A stretch of DNA of 64,000 nucleotides from Muribaculaceae bacterium (lineage in GTDB: Bacteria > Bacteroidota > Bacteroidia > Bacteroidales > Muribaculaceae). Location: the NCBI GenBank assembly GCA_022510405.1, contig JAFLTP010000016.1:1-64000 (forward strand). Direction: 5' to 3'. The first letter of the stretch is position 1. Each line of letters begins with the position of its first letter. The position numbers and the translations under genes were made by a program. The notes beneath the pieces are model-generated. The model did not search any database, was not told where the DNA came from, and saw only the letters and a program-made list of their open reading frames with translations. Below are positions 10,701-18,232 of the stretch, piece by piece.

Positions 10701-11457
10701 AAAGTATGGACAAACCATACAGAATGATAAAAATTCGTTGAATACTTCCCTTTTCGGAGATCTGGAACCAATCGACACTCCAAAACCTGAATTTCCTCAG
10801 GTTGTGCCCTGGAATCGATTGAAACTTTTGGAGGAAGAAAAGAAACTTGTGACTATCTATCTATCAGCTCACCCATTGGACCCGTTCTATATGGAGGTGA
10901 CTTACGGTTGTTCTTGTAAATGTGGAGAATTCGACGAACTAAAAGAGGCTGGAAATGTTTATACATTGGGTGGCGTTGTCACCTCGGTAGATATGGGCAC
11001 AAATCAAAAAGGAAATCCCTGGATGAGTTTTACTCTTGAAGACTTTTCGGGTAATTTTACTTTTAAAGTATTTGGCAGAGACGTAGCTAATATGAAGAAC
11101 AAGGTTCAGCCCAATGATTTCATAAGAGTTAGGACAAGGGTGAACGAAAGCACTTATCGTCAAGGTTTTTTAGATATAAGAATTGAAGATATTCAATATC
11201 TTCAAGATTTGTCTGGATCAACAGCCAACGGTGTTAGAATCTATCTTGACAGGACTTTCGCTCAATCTGAATTCTATACCAAATTAATGGAATTCAATAG
11301 TAAAGAACGACCCGGAGACCTCTATCTCAAAATATACGACAGAGAAAGAAACCAGCTTATAAATATCCATTCACGCCAAAAATTCCCTATTACAAAAGAA
11401 TTTGTGGAATTCCTTGATGATTGGGGAGTGAAATACGATGTGTTGAGTGAAAGGTAA
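7780..11457 (+). CDS. dnaE: DNA polymerase III alpha subunit
   Basis: 1225 aa, the usual DnaE length in Bacteroidales. The N-terminal PHP domain begins FTHLHVHSQYSLLDG. The polymerase core has GPGRGSAAGS near residue 425 and the catalytic acidic cluster LPDIDVDFDDD near 465. Further landmarks are ALYRPGPMDYIPSF and the fingers/tandem helix-hairpin region. An OB-fold lies near 1060-1140 (VYTLGGVVTSVDMGTNQKGNPW). It is the replicative polymerase that extends primers as part of the holoenzyme; holA, another holoenzyme subunit, and the replicative helicase dnaB also lie in this window. It starts 30 nt after the protease gene and is followed 63 nt later by trxA. Confidence 0.97.
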   Translation: MNFTHLHVHSQYSLLDGKASISELVDKAIADGMRGLALTDHGNMFGIKEFFNYVKKKNSGKPDEEKFKPILGCEMYVAKEKMTERKDKNDNGYHLIVLAKNEKGYHNLIKLVSKAWTDGFYYHPRTDRFELEKHKEGLIVCSACLGGEIPQLIMQSDLQGAEERVRWFKDIFGGDYYLELQRHETFKENSNRDVFPEQQKVNAVLLDLAKKYDIKVIATNDVHFTYEDDAEAHDRLICVSTQKKFNEARMHYTKQEWLKSPKEMEEIFSDLPEALSNTDEILNKVEFYSIDHGPIMPEFDIPVEFGTEEEYRKKYTEEDLFNEFTRDENGNTVLSQEEAEKKIKTLGGYDKLYRIKLEADYLAKLTWEGAKRLYGDPLPEEVEDRIRFELHIMKTMGFPGYFLIVQDFINVARKELGVSVGPGRGSAAGSAAAYCLGITQIDPIKYDLLFERFLNPDRISLPDIDVDFDDDGRYAVLDYVTKKYGAEKVAHIITYQTMATKMAIKDVAKVLDLPLSESNRLARLVPDRLPDVNGKSTKVNFKNCLTYCKDFEKETRNENPTVREVMKYAQQLEGNVRGTGIHACGVIIGRDDITDWVPISMATDADGSKVISTQYEGSIIEETGLIKMDFLGLKTLSIIKEALANIKRTHGIDLDIENIPLDDPETFKLYCEGKTTSTFQFESVGMQSSLRDLKPSKFEDLIAMNALYRPGPMDYIPSFVRRKHGEEPITYDIPIMEKYLHETYGITVYQEQVMLLSRLLANFTRGESDMLRKAMGKKQIDKMLLLKEKFMSEGQKNGHQAEVLEKIWADWEKFASYAFNKSHATCYTWVAYQTAYLKAHYPAEYMAGVLSRNLGSGDKLKKIMDECIRMGISVKGPDINESDVKFSVNKKGEIRFGLGAIKGVGVNAVSAIIKERENGLFSDIYDFVERVNLSSCNRGAIENLAIAGAFDSMGYAREAFVEPIYDSTFTDVLVKYGQTIQNDKNSLNTSLFGDLEPIDTPKPEFPQVVPWNRLKLLEEEKKLVTIYLSAHPLDPFYMEVTYGCSCKCGEFDELKEAGNVYTLGGVVTSVDMGTNQKGNPWMSFTLEDFSGNFTFKVFGRDVANMKNKVQPNDFIRVRTRVNESTYRQGFLDIRIEDIQYLQDLSGSTANGVRIYLDRTFAQSEFYTKLMEFNSKERPGDLYLKIYDRERNQLINIHSRQKFPITKEFVEFLDDWGVKYDVLSER

Positions 11458-11520
11458 GAAAAGGGATTAGGGATTAGAAAGATTAAAGGAACTGTAATAT
11501 TAACCATAAATTAAAAAGCC

Positions 11521-11838
11521 ATGGCACAACAATTCACAGATCAAACTGCCCGTGAAGCCATAGAATCGGGCAAAATCGTAGTAATCGACTTTTGGGCTAC
11601 CTGGTGCGGTCCATGTATTCAACTCGGACCGGTAGTGGAAGAACTTGCTGAAAAGTATCCCGATGTTACAATAGGGAAACTAAACATCGACGATAATGAT
11701 GAAATCGCAAGCGAACAGAGAGTTCGTAATATTCCTACGGTTCTTTTCTTCAAGAACGGTGAAATGAAAGAACGTAGCGTAGGATTGGTAAGTCTTAAAG
11801 TGCTTGAGGAAAAACTCAATAAAGTTATAGCTGAATAA
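11521..11838 (+). CDS. trxA: Thioredoxin
   Basis: 105 aa, a single complete thioredoxin fold with the WCGPC redox centre near residue 29 (DFWATWCGPCIQ) and the cis-proline loop RNIPTVLFF. There is no signal peptide, so it is cytoplasmic. It reduces protein disulfides using electrons from thioredoxin reductase, which is not in this window. Its placement just after dnaE suggests possible read-through, and no separate promoter is visible in the 63-nt gap. Its stop codon abuts the end of the convergent NlpC/P60 gene. Confidence 0.95.
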   Translation: MAQQFTDQTAREAIESGKIVVIDFWATWCGPCIQLGPVVEELAEKYPDVTIGKLNIDDNDEIASEQRVRNIPTVLFFKNGEMKERSVGLVSLKVLEEKLNKVIAE

Positions 11839-12396
11839 TTATTTCATACCCGGCACTCTACCGTATTTAATAAAAGTTCTTTGATAATAAGGGGTGGTCA
11901 TTTCAGAAAGGATCACCCCTTTACTTGCGGATGCATGTACAAACTTACATCCGTCGATCATCACGCCTACATGTGACACCTTCTTTTTGTCTTTCCCGGT
12001 AGCAAAAAAAACAAGATCGCCCGGCTGAATATCCTTTTCTTTCAATTTATCACAAAAATCTGCCTGCTCAGCGGAATTTCTCGGAAGTTTTATATCCGCT
12101 ATATCTCTGTATAGGATAATTACCATACCTGAACAGTCAGTTGCCACACCCTTTTCGCTGTGGCCATATTTATAAGGCGTTCCAATCCATTTAAGAGATT
12201 CGTCGGCAATTTTTTTCCCAATCTTATTCTCATCATGTTTTTTTCTGACGCTCATGTCAATTTGTTCTCCAATATAGGCAGAGTTCGCCTCTATCTTGTT
12301 TTTTTTATGGCTTTTACAAGAAGAGATTCCTCCCGTCATACAGATAGCGAGAGATAACAAGATAAGTCTATATAAAATTTTGGCAATCGGTCTCAA
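11839..12396 (-). CDS. NlpC/P60 cell-wall peptidase, probable lipoprotein
   Basis: 185 aa from a TTG start at 12396. The promoter at 12419-12450 places transcription start near 12412, so this TTG is the first usable start. It gives a hydrophobic signal ending in the lipobox-like GISSC at about residue 27. The catalytic domain shows the Cys-His-polar triad of NlpC/P60: TDCSGMVIIL (Cys near 104), SHVGVMIDG and the following FVHAS. Family members cleave peptidoglycan stem peptides, typically the D-gamma-Glu to diamino-acid bond. It would be a periplasmic lipoprotein. The fold is clear, but cleavage specificity cannot be read from the sequence. Confidence 0.88.
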   Translation of the reverse strand: MRPIAKILYRLILLSLAICMTGGISSCKSHKKNKIEANSAYIGEQIDMSVRKKHDENKIGKKIADESLKWIGTPYKYGHSEKGVATDCSGMVIILYRDIADIKLPRNSAEQADFCDKLKEKDIQPGDLVFFATGKDKKKVSHVGVMIDGCKFVHASASKGVILSEMTTPYYQRTFIKYGRVPGMK

Positions 12397-12418
12397 TTCT
12401 ATTTTTTATTAGGACACA

Positions 12419-12450
12419 CAAAATTAATACTTTTTATTTTATGGTTCAAA
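12419..12450 (-). promoter_or_regulatory. Promoter for the NlpC/P60 gene
   Basis: On the minus strand TTTG (12447-12450), a 20-bp spacer and TAATTTTG (12419-12426) form a full consensus Bacteroidota promoter. It fixes the TTG start at 12396 with a short leader. Confidence 0.7.
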
Positions 12451-12478
12451 AATTGTAGATAGATGATTCGAAAGCAGG

Positions 12479-12509
12479 TTGGGGATTTATCGGAATATGA
12501 TTAATTTTG
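12479..12509 (+). promoter_or_regulatory. Promoter for the ribE operon
   Basis: TTG at 12479-12481, 20-bp spacer and TAATTTTG at 12502-12509. Transcription would start near 12516, giving a leader of roughly 65 nt before ribE. I see no FMN-riboswitch-like conserved blocks in such a short leader. Confidence 0.65.
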
Positions 12510-12582
12510 TAATCCCTCCTCGCTTTCAGCACACAACTCAGATCTTACATAATAGAAACCATAACCTAACACTCAATCCCAA

Positions 12583-13188
12583 ATGTTTTCAGGAATTGTA
12601 GAAGAAGCAATACAGGTGGTTGGATTAAAACACGAAGATACCAACCTTCATATCACGATGAAATGTCCTTTTTGCGACGAACTTAAAATAGATCAAAGTA
12701 TCAGTCACAATGGTGTATGCCTTACGGTTGTATCATTGCCGGGCAATGGTACATACACCGTCACAGCGATAAAAGAGACTCTGGATCGCTCAAACTTAGG
12801 CGATCTTAAGATAGGAGATCTCGTAAATATAGAGCGCAGTATGAAAATGGACGGCCGTCTTGACGGGCATATAGTTCAAGGTCATGTAGACACAACGGCA
12901 ATATGCATCAAAGTGGAAAACCTTGACGGCAGTTGGAAATACACTTTTAAATATGACATACCCATTGAAATGGCCCGCAAAGGTTATATGACCGTTGAGA
13001 AAGGTTCTGTGGCTGTCAATGGGGTCAGTTTAACTGTTTGTGATTCCGAAAAAGAATCATTTGCCGTAAATATTATTCCTTATACCCACGACCATACCAA
13101 TTTCTGTGATATTAAGGAAGGCACAAAAGTTAATCTGGAATTCGATATCATCGGAAAGTATCTGGCACGTCTTAACGATTTTAAATGA
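12583..13188 (+). CDS. ribE: Riboflavin synthase, alpha chain
   Basis: 201 aa with the two lumazine-binding repeats typical of the family: MFSGIVEEAIQV at the start and GHIVQGHVDTTA at about residue 97. Each repeat carries the internal NGVCLTV/NGVSLTV motif. It converts two molecules of 6,7-dimethyl-8-ribityllumazine into riboflavin and the pyrimidine co-product. It is the first gene of a plus-strand run, and cmk follows with a 1-nt gap. No other riboflavin genes are in the window. Confidence 0.95.
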   Translation: MFSGIVEEAIQVVGLKHEDTNLHITMKCPFCDELKIDQSISHNGVCLTVVSLPGNGTYTVTAIKETLDRSNLGDLKIGDLVNIERSMKMDGRLDGHIVQGHVDTTAICIKVENLDGSWKYTFKYDIPIEMARKGYMTVEKGSVAVNGVSLTVCDSEKESFAVNIIPYTHDHTNFCDIKEGTKVNLEFDIIGKYLARLNDFK

Positions 13189-13189
13189 T

Positions 13190-13933
13190 ATGACAGACCA
13201 ATTGGAAATTACAGATGCCCCCAAAATAGTGATAGCTGTTGATGGTTATTCTTCCTCCGGCAAGAGCACTATGGCGCGTGAACTTGCTAAACGTGTAGGT
13301 TACATATACGTTGACTCCGGGGCCATGTATCGTGCCGTGACTCTCTATGCGTTGAGAAACGATATGATCAATGAAGATGGTTCTGTAAAAACAGAAGCAC
13401 TTATTCCTCATCTAAGAAGATTGGAAGTATCATTTGAACAGTTGCCCGGTGAGGATGGAGTGCAACACACTTTACTCAATGGGGAGGATGTGGAGAACGA
13501 AATACGTGAAATGAAAGTCAGCAAACATGTTAGTCCTATTGCGGTTATTCCGGAAGTAAGGGAAAGAATGGTTCAGCTGCAACAACAAATGGGTCTTCAG
13601 AAAGGAATTGTGATGGATGGCCGGGATATCGGGACTACTGTTTTCCCGCACGCTGAATTAAAAGTTTTCGTATATGCCGGACTTCATGAAAGAGCACGCA
13701 GACGTTGGAGAGAACTGTCAAACAAAGGAATGGATATCAGATTCGAAGAGGTTTATGCAAATCTTGAAGAAAGAGACAGAATTGACACTACACGTGAAGT
13801 TTCTCCCCTCGTAAAGGCGGAAGACGCAATTGAATTTGACAATGGAGCCGTGACACACGAAGAACAGATGGAATGGCTGATTAAACTTTTCCAGGAAACT
13901 ATTGAAAGAATAGAAAATGAAAGTAGAGGTTGA
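13190..13933 (+). CDS. cmk: Cytidylate kinase
   Basis: 247 aa using the ATG at 13190. The track starts at 13106, deep inside ribE, which I reject because the family begins just before the P-loop. The P-loop is VDGYSSSGKSTMA, followed by YVDSGAMYRAVTLYAL and the (D)GRDIGTTVFPHA motif, all diagnostic of CMP/dCMP kinase. It phosphorylates CMP and dCMP to the diphosphates. It begins 1 nt after the ribE stop and overlaps ispH by 17 nt, so translation is probably coupled. Confidence 0.95.
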   Translation: MTDQLEITDAPKIVIAVDGYSSSGKSTMARELAKRVGYIYVDSGAMYRAVTLYALRNDMINEDGSVKTEALIPHLRRLEVSFEQLPGEDGVQHTLLNGEDVENEIREMKVSKHVSPIAVIPEVRERMVQLQQQMGLQKGIVMDGRDIGTTVFPHAELKVFVYAGLHERARRRWRELSNKGMDIRFEEVYANLEERDRIDTTREVSPLVKAEDAIEFDNGAVTHEEQMEWLIKLFQETIERIENESRG

Positions 13934-14801
13934 TTCAAATTCAGGATTCTGTTTCGGAGTTGTCACAGCTATCAACAAGGCAGAAGATGAATTGGCTTCA
14001 AAGGGCCAGCTCTATTGCTTAGGTGATATTGTGCATAATGCTCGGGAAGTGGAACGTCTGCAAGACAAAGGTTTGAAAACCATTACCCATTCCGACCTTG
14101 ACAATCTTCAAAATGTAAAAGTTTTGCTAAGGGCACATGGTGAACCTCCCAAGACTTACGAGACAGCGAAGAAAAATAACATAGAAGTAATTGACGCCAC
14201 CTGTCCTGTTGTGCTTCAACTCCAACGGAGGATTAAGCAAACCTACGACGAAGGAGTGGAAGCACAAAAACGAGGAGGCCAAAAACCACTCACAGTGATC
14301 TATGGCAAAAACGGCCATGCAGAGGTGAACGGATTGGTGGGTCAAACCAATGGTGAGGCTGTAGTGATTCAGGATAAAGATGGCATTGATTCCCTGGATC
14401 TCACAAGAGATATCATTCTTTATTCACAAACCACCAAATCAATCGAGGGATTCAAAGAGATTGTGGAGGAGATTGGCAAAAGAAAGAAAGAAGGTAAATT
14501 CGAATATTATGACACGATATGCAGGCAAGTCGCCAACCGCATGCAAAAGATGAAAGAATTTGCCCAAAGCCATGACGTGATTTTCTTTGTGAGCGGCGCA
14601 AAAAGTTCAAATGGCAAGGTGCTGTATGAAATGTGTAGGGGTGTGAATCCTCAAACCTATCTTATTTCCGATGAATCGCAATTGGATTTATCACTTGTGA
14701 AAGGTGCAGAAAGTGTAGGGGTATGTGGAGCCACTTCTACCCCAACCTGGCTTATGGAGAAAATAGCCACAATGATAAGAACCGGCAACAAAGAAAATTA
14801 A
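13917..14801 (+). CDS. ispH: 4-hydroxy-3-methylbut-2-enyl diphosphate reductase
   Basis: 294 aa. The three cysteines that bind the iron-sulfur cluster sit in expected contexts: SGFCFGV near residue 12, DATCPVV near 99 and VGVCGATSTP near 270. The substrate-binding YGKNGHAEVNG and SQTTKS motifs are present. It catalyses the last step of the MEP isoprenoid pathway, forming IPP and DMAPP. The start overlaps the end of cmk. The cmk-ispH order recurs in Bacteroidota. Isoprenoids made here feed, among others, the menaquinone prenyl chain attached by menA just downstream. Confidence 0.96.
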   Translation: MKVEVDSNSGFCFGVVTAINKAEDELASKGQLYCLGDIVHNAREVERLQDKGLKTITHSDLDNLQNVKVLLRAHGEPPKTYETAKKNNIEVIDATCPVVLQLQRRIKQTYDEGVEAQKRGGQKPLTVIYGKNGHAEVNGLVGQTNGEAVVIQDKDGIDSLDLTRDIILYSQTTKSIEGFKEIVEEIGKRKKEGKFEYYDTICRQVANRMQKMKEFAQSHDVIFFVSGAKSSNGKVLYEMCRGVNPQTYLISDESQLDLSLVKGAESVGVCGATSTPTWLMEKIATMIRTGNKEN

Positions 14802-14847
14802 GATATCTATAACTCTATACCCCAAACCCTAAACCTTATCGTCAATT

Positions 14848-15297
14848 ATGCTTGATCCCAGGGATGAATATTATATGAGCCTTGCTATGCGTCAGGCTGA
14901 AGAAGCATTCGACGCAGACGAAGTGCCGGTTGGTGCTGTGGTTGTATGCAATGGCAAGGTGATAGGAACGGGGTATAATCAAACAGAAGCACTCAATGAT
15001 GTAACCGCACATGCAGAAATGATAGCCCTAACTGCAGCTGCAAATAATTTAGGTGGGAAATATCTGCCGCAATGTACATTATACGTTACCGTGGAACCCT
15101 GTATAATGTGTGCGGGAGCTTTGGGATGGAGCCAGATTGGAAGGATTGTATATGGAGCCTCGGATCCTAAAAGAGGTTTCACAAAATTTTGTCAGGAAAA
15201 CCTCTCCCCTCTCCATCCAAAAACTATTGTTACAAAAGGAGTCATGGAGGAAGAAGCATCAGAATTAATGAAAGAATTTTTCAAAAGGAAAAGATGA
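14848..15297 (+). CDS. tadA: tRNA-specific adenosine-34 deaminase
   Basis: 149 aa with the zinc-deaminase signature HAEMIAL (His ligand and catalytic Glu) and PCIMCAGAL (two Cys ligands). The length and the N-terminal MRQAEEAFDADEVPVGAVVV match TadA. It converts A34 to inosine in the anticodon of tRNA-Arg(ACG). It lies 46 nt after ispH, with no visible promoter in the gap, and its stop overlaps the menA start (ATGA). Confidence 0.94.
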   Translation: MLDPRDEYYMSLAMRQAEEAFDADEVPVGAVVVCNGKVIGTGYNQTEALNDVTAHAEMIALTAAANNLGGKYLPQCTLYVTVEPCIMCAGALGWSQIGRIVYGASDPKRGFTKFCQENLSPLHPKTIVTKGVMEEEASELMKEFFKRKR

Positions 15298-16199
15298 AGG
15301 AATGGATTGAAGCGATGAGATTGCGCACACTTCCGGTGAGTGTAGCCGGAGTGGTGGCAGGTACTGCATGTGCCATATATCATCATGGTTTTTCAGTGCT
15401 ACCATTTCTGATATGCCTCTTTTTTGCTATTCTTGCTCAAATAGCATCTAATTTTGCGAACGAATATTACGATTTCAAAAATGGACTTGACAAAAAAGGA
15501 CGTGAAGGGTTCCGCAGGGGAGTGACAGAAGGAGACATATCCCCTGAATCAATGAAAAGGGCTACCTACATTACCTTAGGCTTGGCCGCTTGTATTGGCG
15601 CTACTTTGATAATTTGGGGTGGATGGTGGCTTATCTTCGTGGGTATTTTTATAGGTCTATTTGCCTTGGCATATAGCACCGGACCGTTTCCATTGTCACA
15701 TAATGGACTTGGAGAAATTGCCGTTATAATATTTTTCGGTTTTGTACCGGTGATTTTCACGGAATATGTTCAAACTCGTATCTTTTACATGGATAGCACC
15801 ACTATGTTTACTGCGGCTGCTGTAGGTTTAATGGCGGCAAATGTACTAATAGTGAACAACTATCGGGATATGGAAGATGACAAGGCTGTTGGCAAACGCA
15901 CATCAGTTGTGATTTTAGGCAGAAAAACAATGGGAGCTATATATTTTTATGATGGTATATTGGCAGCAGTGTTTTTGGCTATGGCTTCTTCCGCTCTTCC
16001 TTTTTGGGTATCAGCCGGATGGCTGTCGTATTTTGCTTTCCATGCTATGCTATGGACCCGTTTGACTACCAAAAAAGGCAAAGATTTGAATGATGTGTTG
16101 AAATGGACCTCTATCATTCTGCTTATAGTAAGCTGTTATGTACTCACTGTCTTTGCATGTCTAAAACCCCAATCCGATTCATTTTTCCTTTTCCCGTAA
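15294..16199 (+). CDS. menA: 1,4-dihydroxy-2-naphthoate polyprenyltransferase
   Basis: 301 aa from the ATG at 15294, which overlaps the tadA stop. The track start at 15189 is in the wrong place, as the family begins just before MRLRTLPVSVAGV. It is a polytopic membrane protein of about eight or nine helices. Both Asp-rich prenyl-diphosphate/Mg sites are present: NFANEYYDFKNGLDKKG near residue 58 and NNYRDMEDDKAVGKRT near 188. It attaches the polyprenyl chain to DHNA in menaquinone synthesis. Other men genes are absent from the window. Confidence 0.93.
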   Translation: MKEWIEAMRLRTLPVSVAGVVAGTACAIYHHGFSVLPFLICLFFAILAQIASNFANEYYDFKNGLDKKGREGFRRGVTEGDISPESMKRATYITLGLAACIGATLIIWGGWWLIFVGIFIGLFALAYSTGPFPLSHNGLGEIAVIIFFGFVPVIFTEYVQTRIFYMDSTTMFTAAAVGLMAANVLIVNNYRDMEDDKAVGKRTSVVILGRKTMGAIYFYDGILAAVFLAMASSALPFWVSAGWLSYFAFHAMLWTRLTTKKGKDLNDVLKWTSIILLIVSCYVLTVFACLKPQSDSFFLFP

Positions 16200-16229
16200 T
16201 ATATAATCTCTTTCCTTATAATATTTAAA

Positions 16230-17723
16230 ATGGCGAAAAAACCTGAAATAAAACAAATTCTTACTGATCCTACCGGAAAGTTACCACCAAGAGATACAGA
16301 GCTTGAAGAAGTGGTGCTCGGAGCCTGTATGTTGGAGAAAGATGCATACATGAATGTATGTGATATTCTTGTTCCCGACAGTTTCTATGATCCTGTAAAC
16401 AAAAAGATATTCGAAGCCATCACCACATTGGGACTTAATCAAAGACCCATCGATATGATGACTGTAACCGAGCAGTTGCGACGAGACGGCACTCTTGAAG
16501 AAGTTGGCGGAGCTGTTCATATAGCAGAACTTACAGCAAGGGTTTATTCATCGGCCAACCTTGAATTCCATGCCAGTATCGTGGCACAAAAATATCTTGC
16601 CCGTCGCCTCATCACCTTTGCAGTAGATGTAGAAACAAAGGCATACGATGAGAGCAATGACATTGAGGATCTTCTTCAAGACACAGAGAGCCAACTTTTT
16701 GATATTTCCCAGAATCAACTTAAAAGAGAAGTTACCCAGATTGACCCTGTCATCACATTGGCACTTGATCAGATTCAGAACGCCGCCAATAACGAAAGTG
16801 GCCTTTCGGGACTGCAGACAGGTTATCGGGAGTTGGACAAAATGACCTCCGGATGGCAAAATTCCGACCTTATAATAATTGCAGCTCGACCTGCCATGGG
16901 AAAGACAGCTTTCGTGCTGTCAATGGCTAAGAATATGGCTGTGGATTATAATGTACCGATTGCTATTTTCACACTCGAAATGTCAAACGTTCAGTTGATA
17001 AAGAGGTTGATTAGCAATGTGGCCAGTTTGGAAGGTGAAAAAATCAAGAGCGGCCAACTTTCTCATGAAGAATATGAACGCTTGAACTCAAGGATTAGAA
17101 CCGTGTATGGAGCCCCACTTTATTTAGATGAGACACCCGGTCTATCCATTAGCGAATTAAGGACTAAGGCCCGAAGGTTGGTGAGAGAGAAGGGAGTGAA
17201 AATGATAATGATCGACTACCTTCAACTTATGAACGCCACCGGTCAGAAACATGGGAGTCGAGAGCAGGAAGTCAGCACCATATCCCGATCACTAAAAGCC
17301 TTGGCTAAGGAATTGGATATTCCAATCATTGCTTTGTCGCAGTTGAACCGAAGCACCGAAAGCCGTGAAGACAAGAGACCTGTTCTATCTGATCTTCGTG
17401 AATCGGGTGCGATTGAGCAAGATGCCGATATAGTTTGTTTCATACATCGACCTGAATATTATACCCGTGCCACCCAAGATGGGGAGGGCAACAATATTAA
17501 GGGATTGGCCTATCTAATTGTGGCTAAACACCGTTCCGGAGGAGTTGGTGACGTCAAACTTCATTTTGTGTCGAAATATGCCAAATTTGAAAATTGGGAA
17601 GAAGGTTATGAAATGATGCAAGAAACGCTTTCTGAAAATAAACTTAAGATAGAATCAAGGATGAACCGAAGCGAAGAACCAGACACTCAGATGGTTTCGG
17701 GTAATGATGAAGTACCTTTTTAA
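16230..17723 (+). CDS. dnaB: Replicative DNA helicase
   Basis: 497 aa. The N-terminal helical domain begins PPRDTELEEVVLGACMLEKDAY. The RecA-like ATPase follows: LIIIAARPAMGKTAFVLSMA (Walker A, near residue 215), MIMIDYLQLM (Walker B) and DLRESGAIEQDADIV. No intein is present. It is the hexameric helicase that unwinds DNA at the fork. It follows menA with a 30-nt gap, and no promoter is obvious. Confidence 0.97.
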   Translation: MAKKPEIKQILTDPTGKLPPRDTELEEVVLGACMLEKDAYMNVCDILVPDSFYDPVNKKIFEAITTLGLNQRPIDMMTVTEQLRRDGTLEEVGGAVHIAELTARVYSSANLEFHASIVAQKYLARRLITFAVDVETKAYDESNDIEDLLQDTESQLFDISQNQLKREVTQIDPVITLALDQIQNAANNESGLSGLQTGYRELDKMTSGWQNSDLIIIAARPAMGKTAFVLSMAKNMAVDYNVPIAIFTLEMSNVQLIKRLISNVASLEGEKIKSGQLSHEEYERLNSRIRTVYGAPLYLDETPGLSISELRTKARRLVREKGVKMIMIDYLQLMNATGQKHGSREQEVSTISRSLKALAKELDIPIIALSQLNRSTESREDKRPVLSDLRESGAIEQDADIVCFIHRPEYYTRATQDGEGNNIKGLAYLIVAKHRSGGVGDVKLHFVSKYAKFENWEEGYEMMQETLSENKLKIESRMNRSEEPDTQMVSGNDEVPF

Positions 17724-17765
17724 GTAGTTTGCAAAAAAAATTTCTTTTTTTTCAAAAAATTGAGT

Positions 17766-17773
17766 TAACTTTG
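17766..17773 (+). promoter_or_regulatory. -7 box for the small membrane-protein gene
   Basis: TAACTTTG matches the consensus 53 nt before the ATG at 17827. It overlaps the GTG at which the ORF track begins, which argues that the ATG is the real start. No clear TTG lies at the right distance upstream, where the sequence is A/T homopolymers. Confidence 0.5.
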
Positions 17774-17826
17774 TGAACAAGGAACGCGAAAATAATGTTT
17801 TAATATCAAATAATAAATCAAAGGTC

Positions 17827-18051
17827 ATGGAAAGAGACGAAAGACATAAGCATGAACATCACGACAACTCGGATATGATTGCAAGGTCTATGGAAGCTGA
17901 ACAAAAGGATAAACAAAGGGAATCCACTCGCAGGATGAACAAACTTTGGATATGGTTGGGAGTCCTCTTCTTGGTAGCGATATTACTCTGGTGGATATTC
18001 TCAATTGGGTTCTTCGAAGACACTACAGGTGTAACCAACTTCGGGAACTGA
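17827..18051 (+). CDS. Small single-pass membrane protein, unknown
   Basis: 74 aa from the ATG at 17827. The first half is highly charged and rich in His, Asp, Lys and Arg (RDERHKHEHHDN), and one hydrophobic helix follows (LWIWLGVLFLVAILLWWIF) with a short C-terminal tail. By the positive-inside rule the charged N-terminus is probably cytoplasmic. I recognise no family. It has its own promoter-like box after dnaB and is followed by the palindromic region at 18160-18200. Confidence 0.6.
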   Translation: MERDERHKHEHHDNSDMIARSMEAEQKDKQRESTRRMNKLWIWLGVLFLVAILLWWIFSIGFFEDTTGVTNFGN

Positions 18052-18159
18052 TAAAAAAGATATAAAGACCCGGCCATTCATAGTTCTATAAAAGGGCTTT
18101 TACACATACGTGGTAACAGGACCGGGACAATAGCCTCCTTTGTGGAAACACTGAGGGGG

Positions 18160-18200
18160 CTATACTTTTAAACCCGCTTGAAGCGGGTTTAAAAGTATAG
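18160..18200. terminator. 41-bp perfect palindrome, probable bidirectional terminator
   Basis: A 20-bp perfect inverted repeat with a 1-nt centre: CTATACTTTTAAACCCGCTT, then G, then its exact reverse complement. It sits in the 181-nt gap between the end of the small membrane-protein gene (plus) and the end of lpd (minus), so it could stop transcription from both sides. A shorter stem just upstream (ATAGCCTCC at about 18130 with GGGGGCTAT at 18155-18163) would overlap its left arm, so the two hairpins exclude each other. Confidence 0.6.
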
Positions 18201-18232
18201 GGGTATCGTTGTAAAAAAAGGTTGTCGAGATT

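Noticed and set aside
13106-13189. Upstream extension of cmk
   Set aside because: It lies wholly inside ribE; the family starts just before the P-loop and the ATG at 13190 directly follows the ribE stop.
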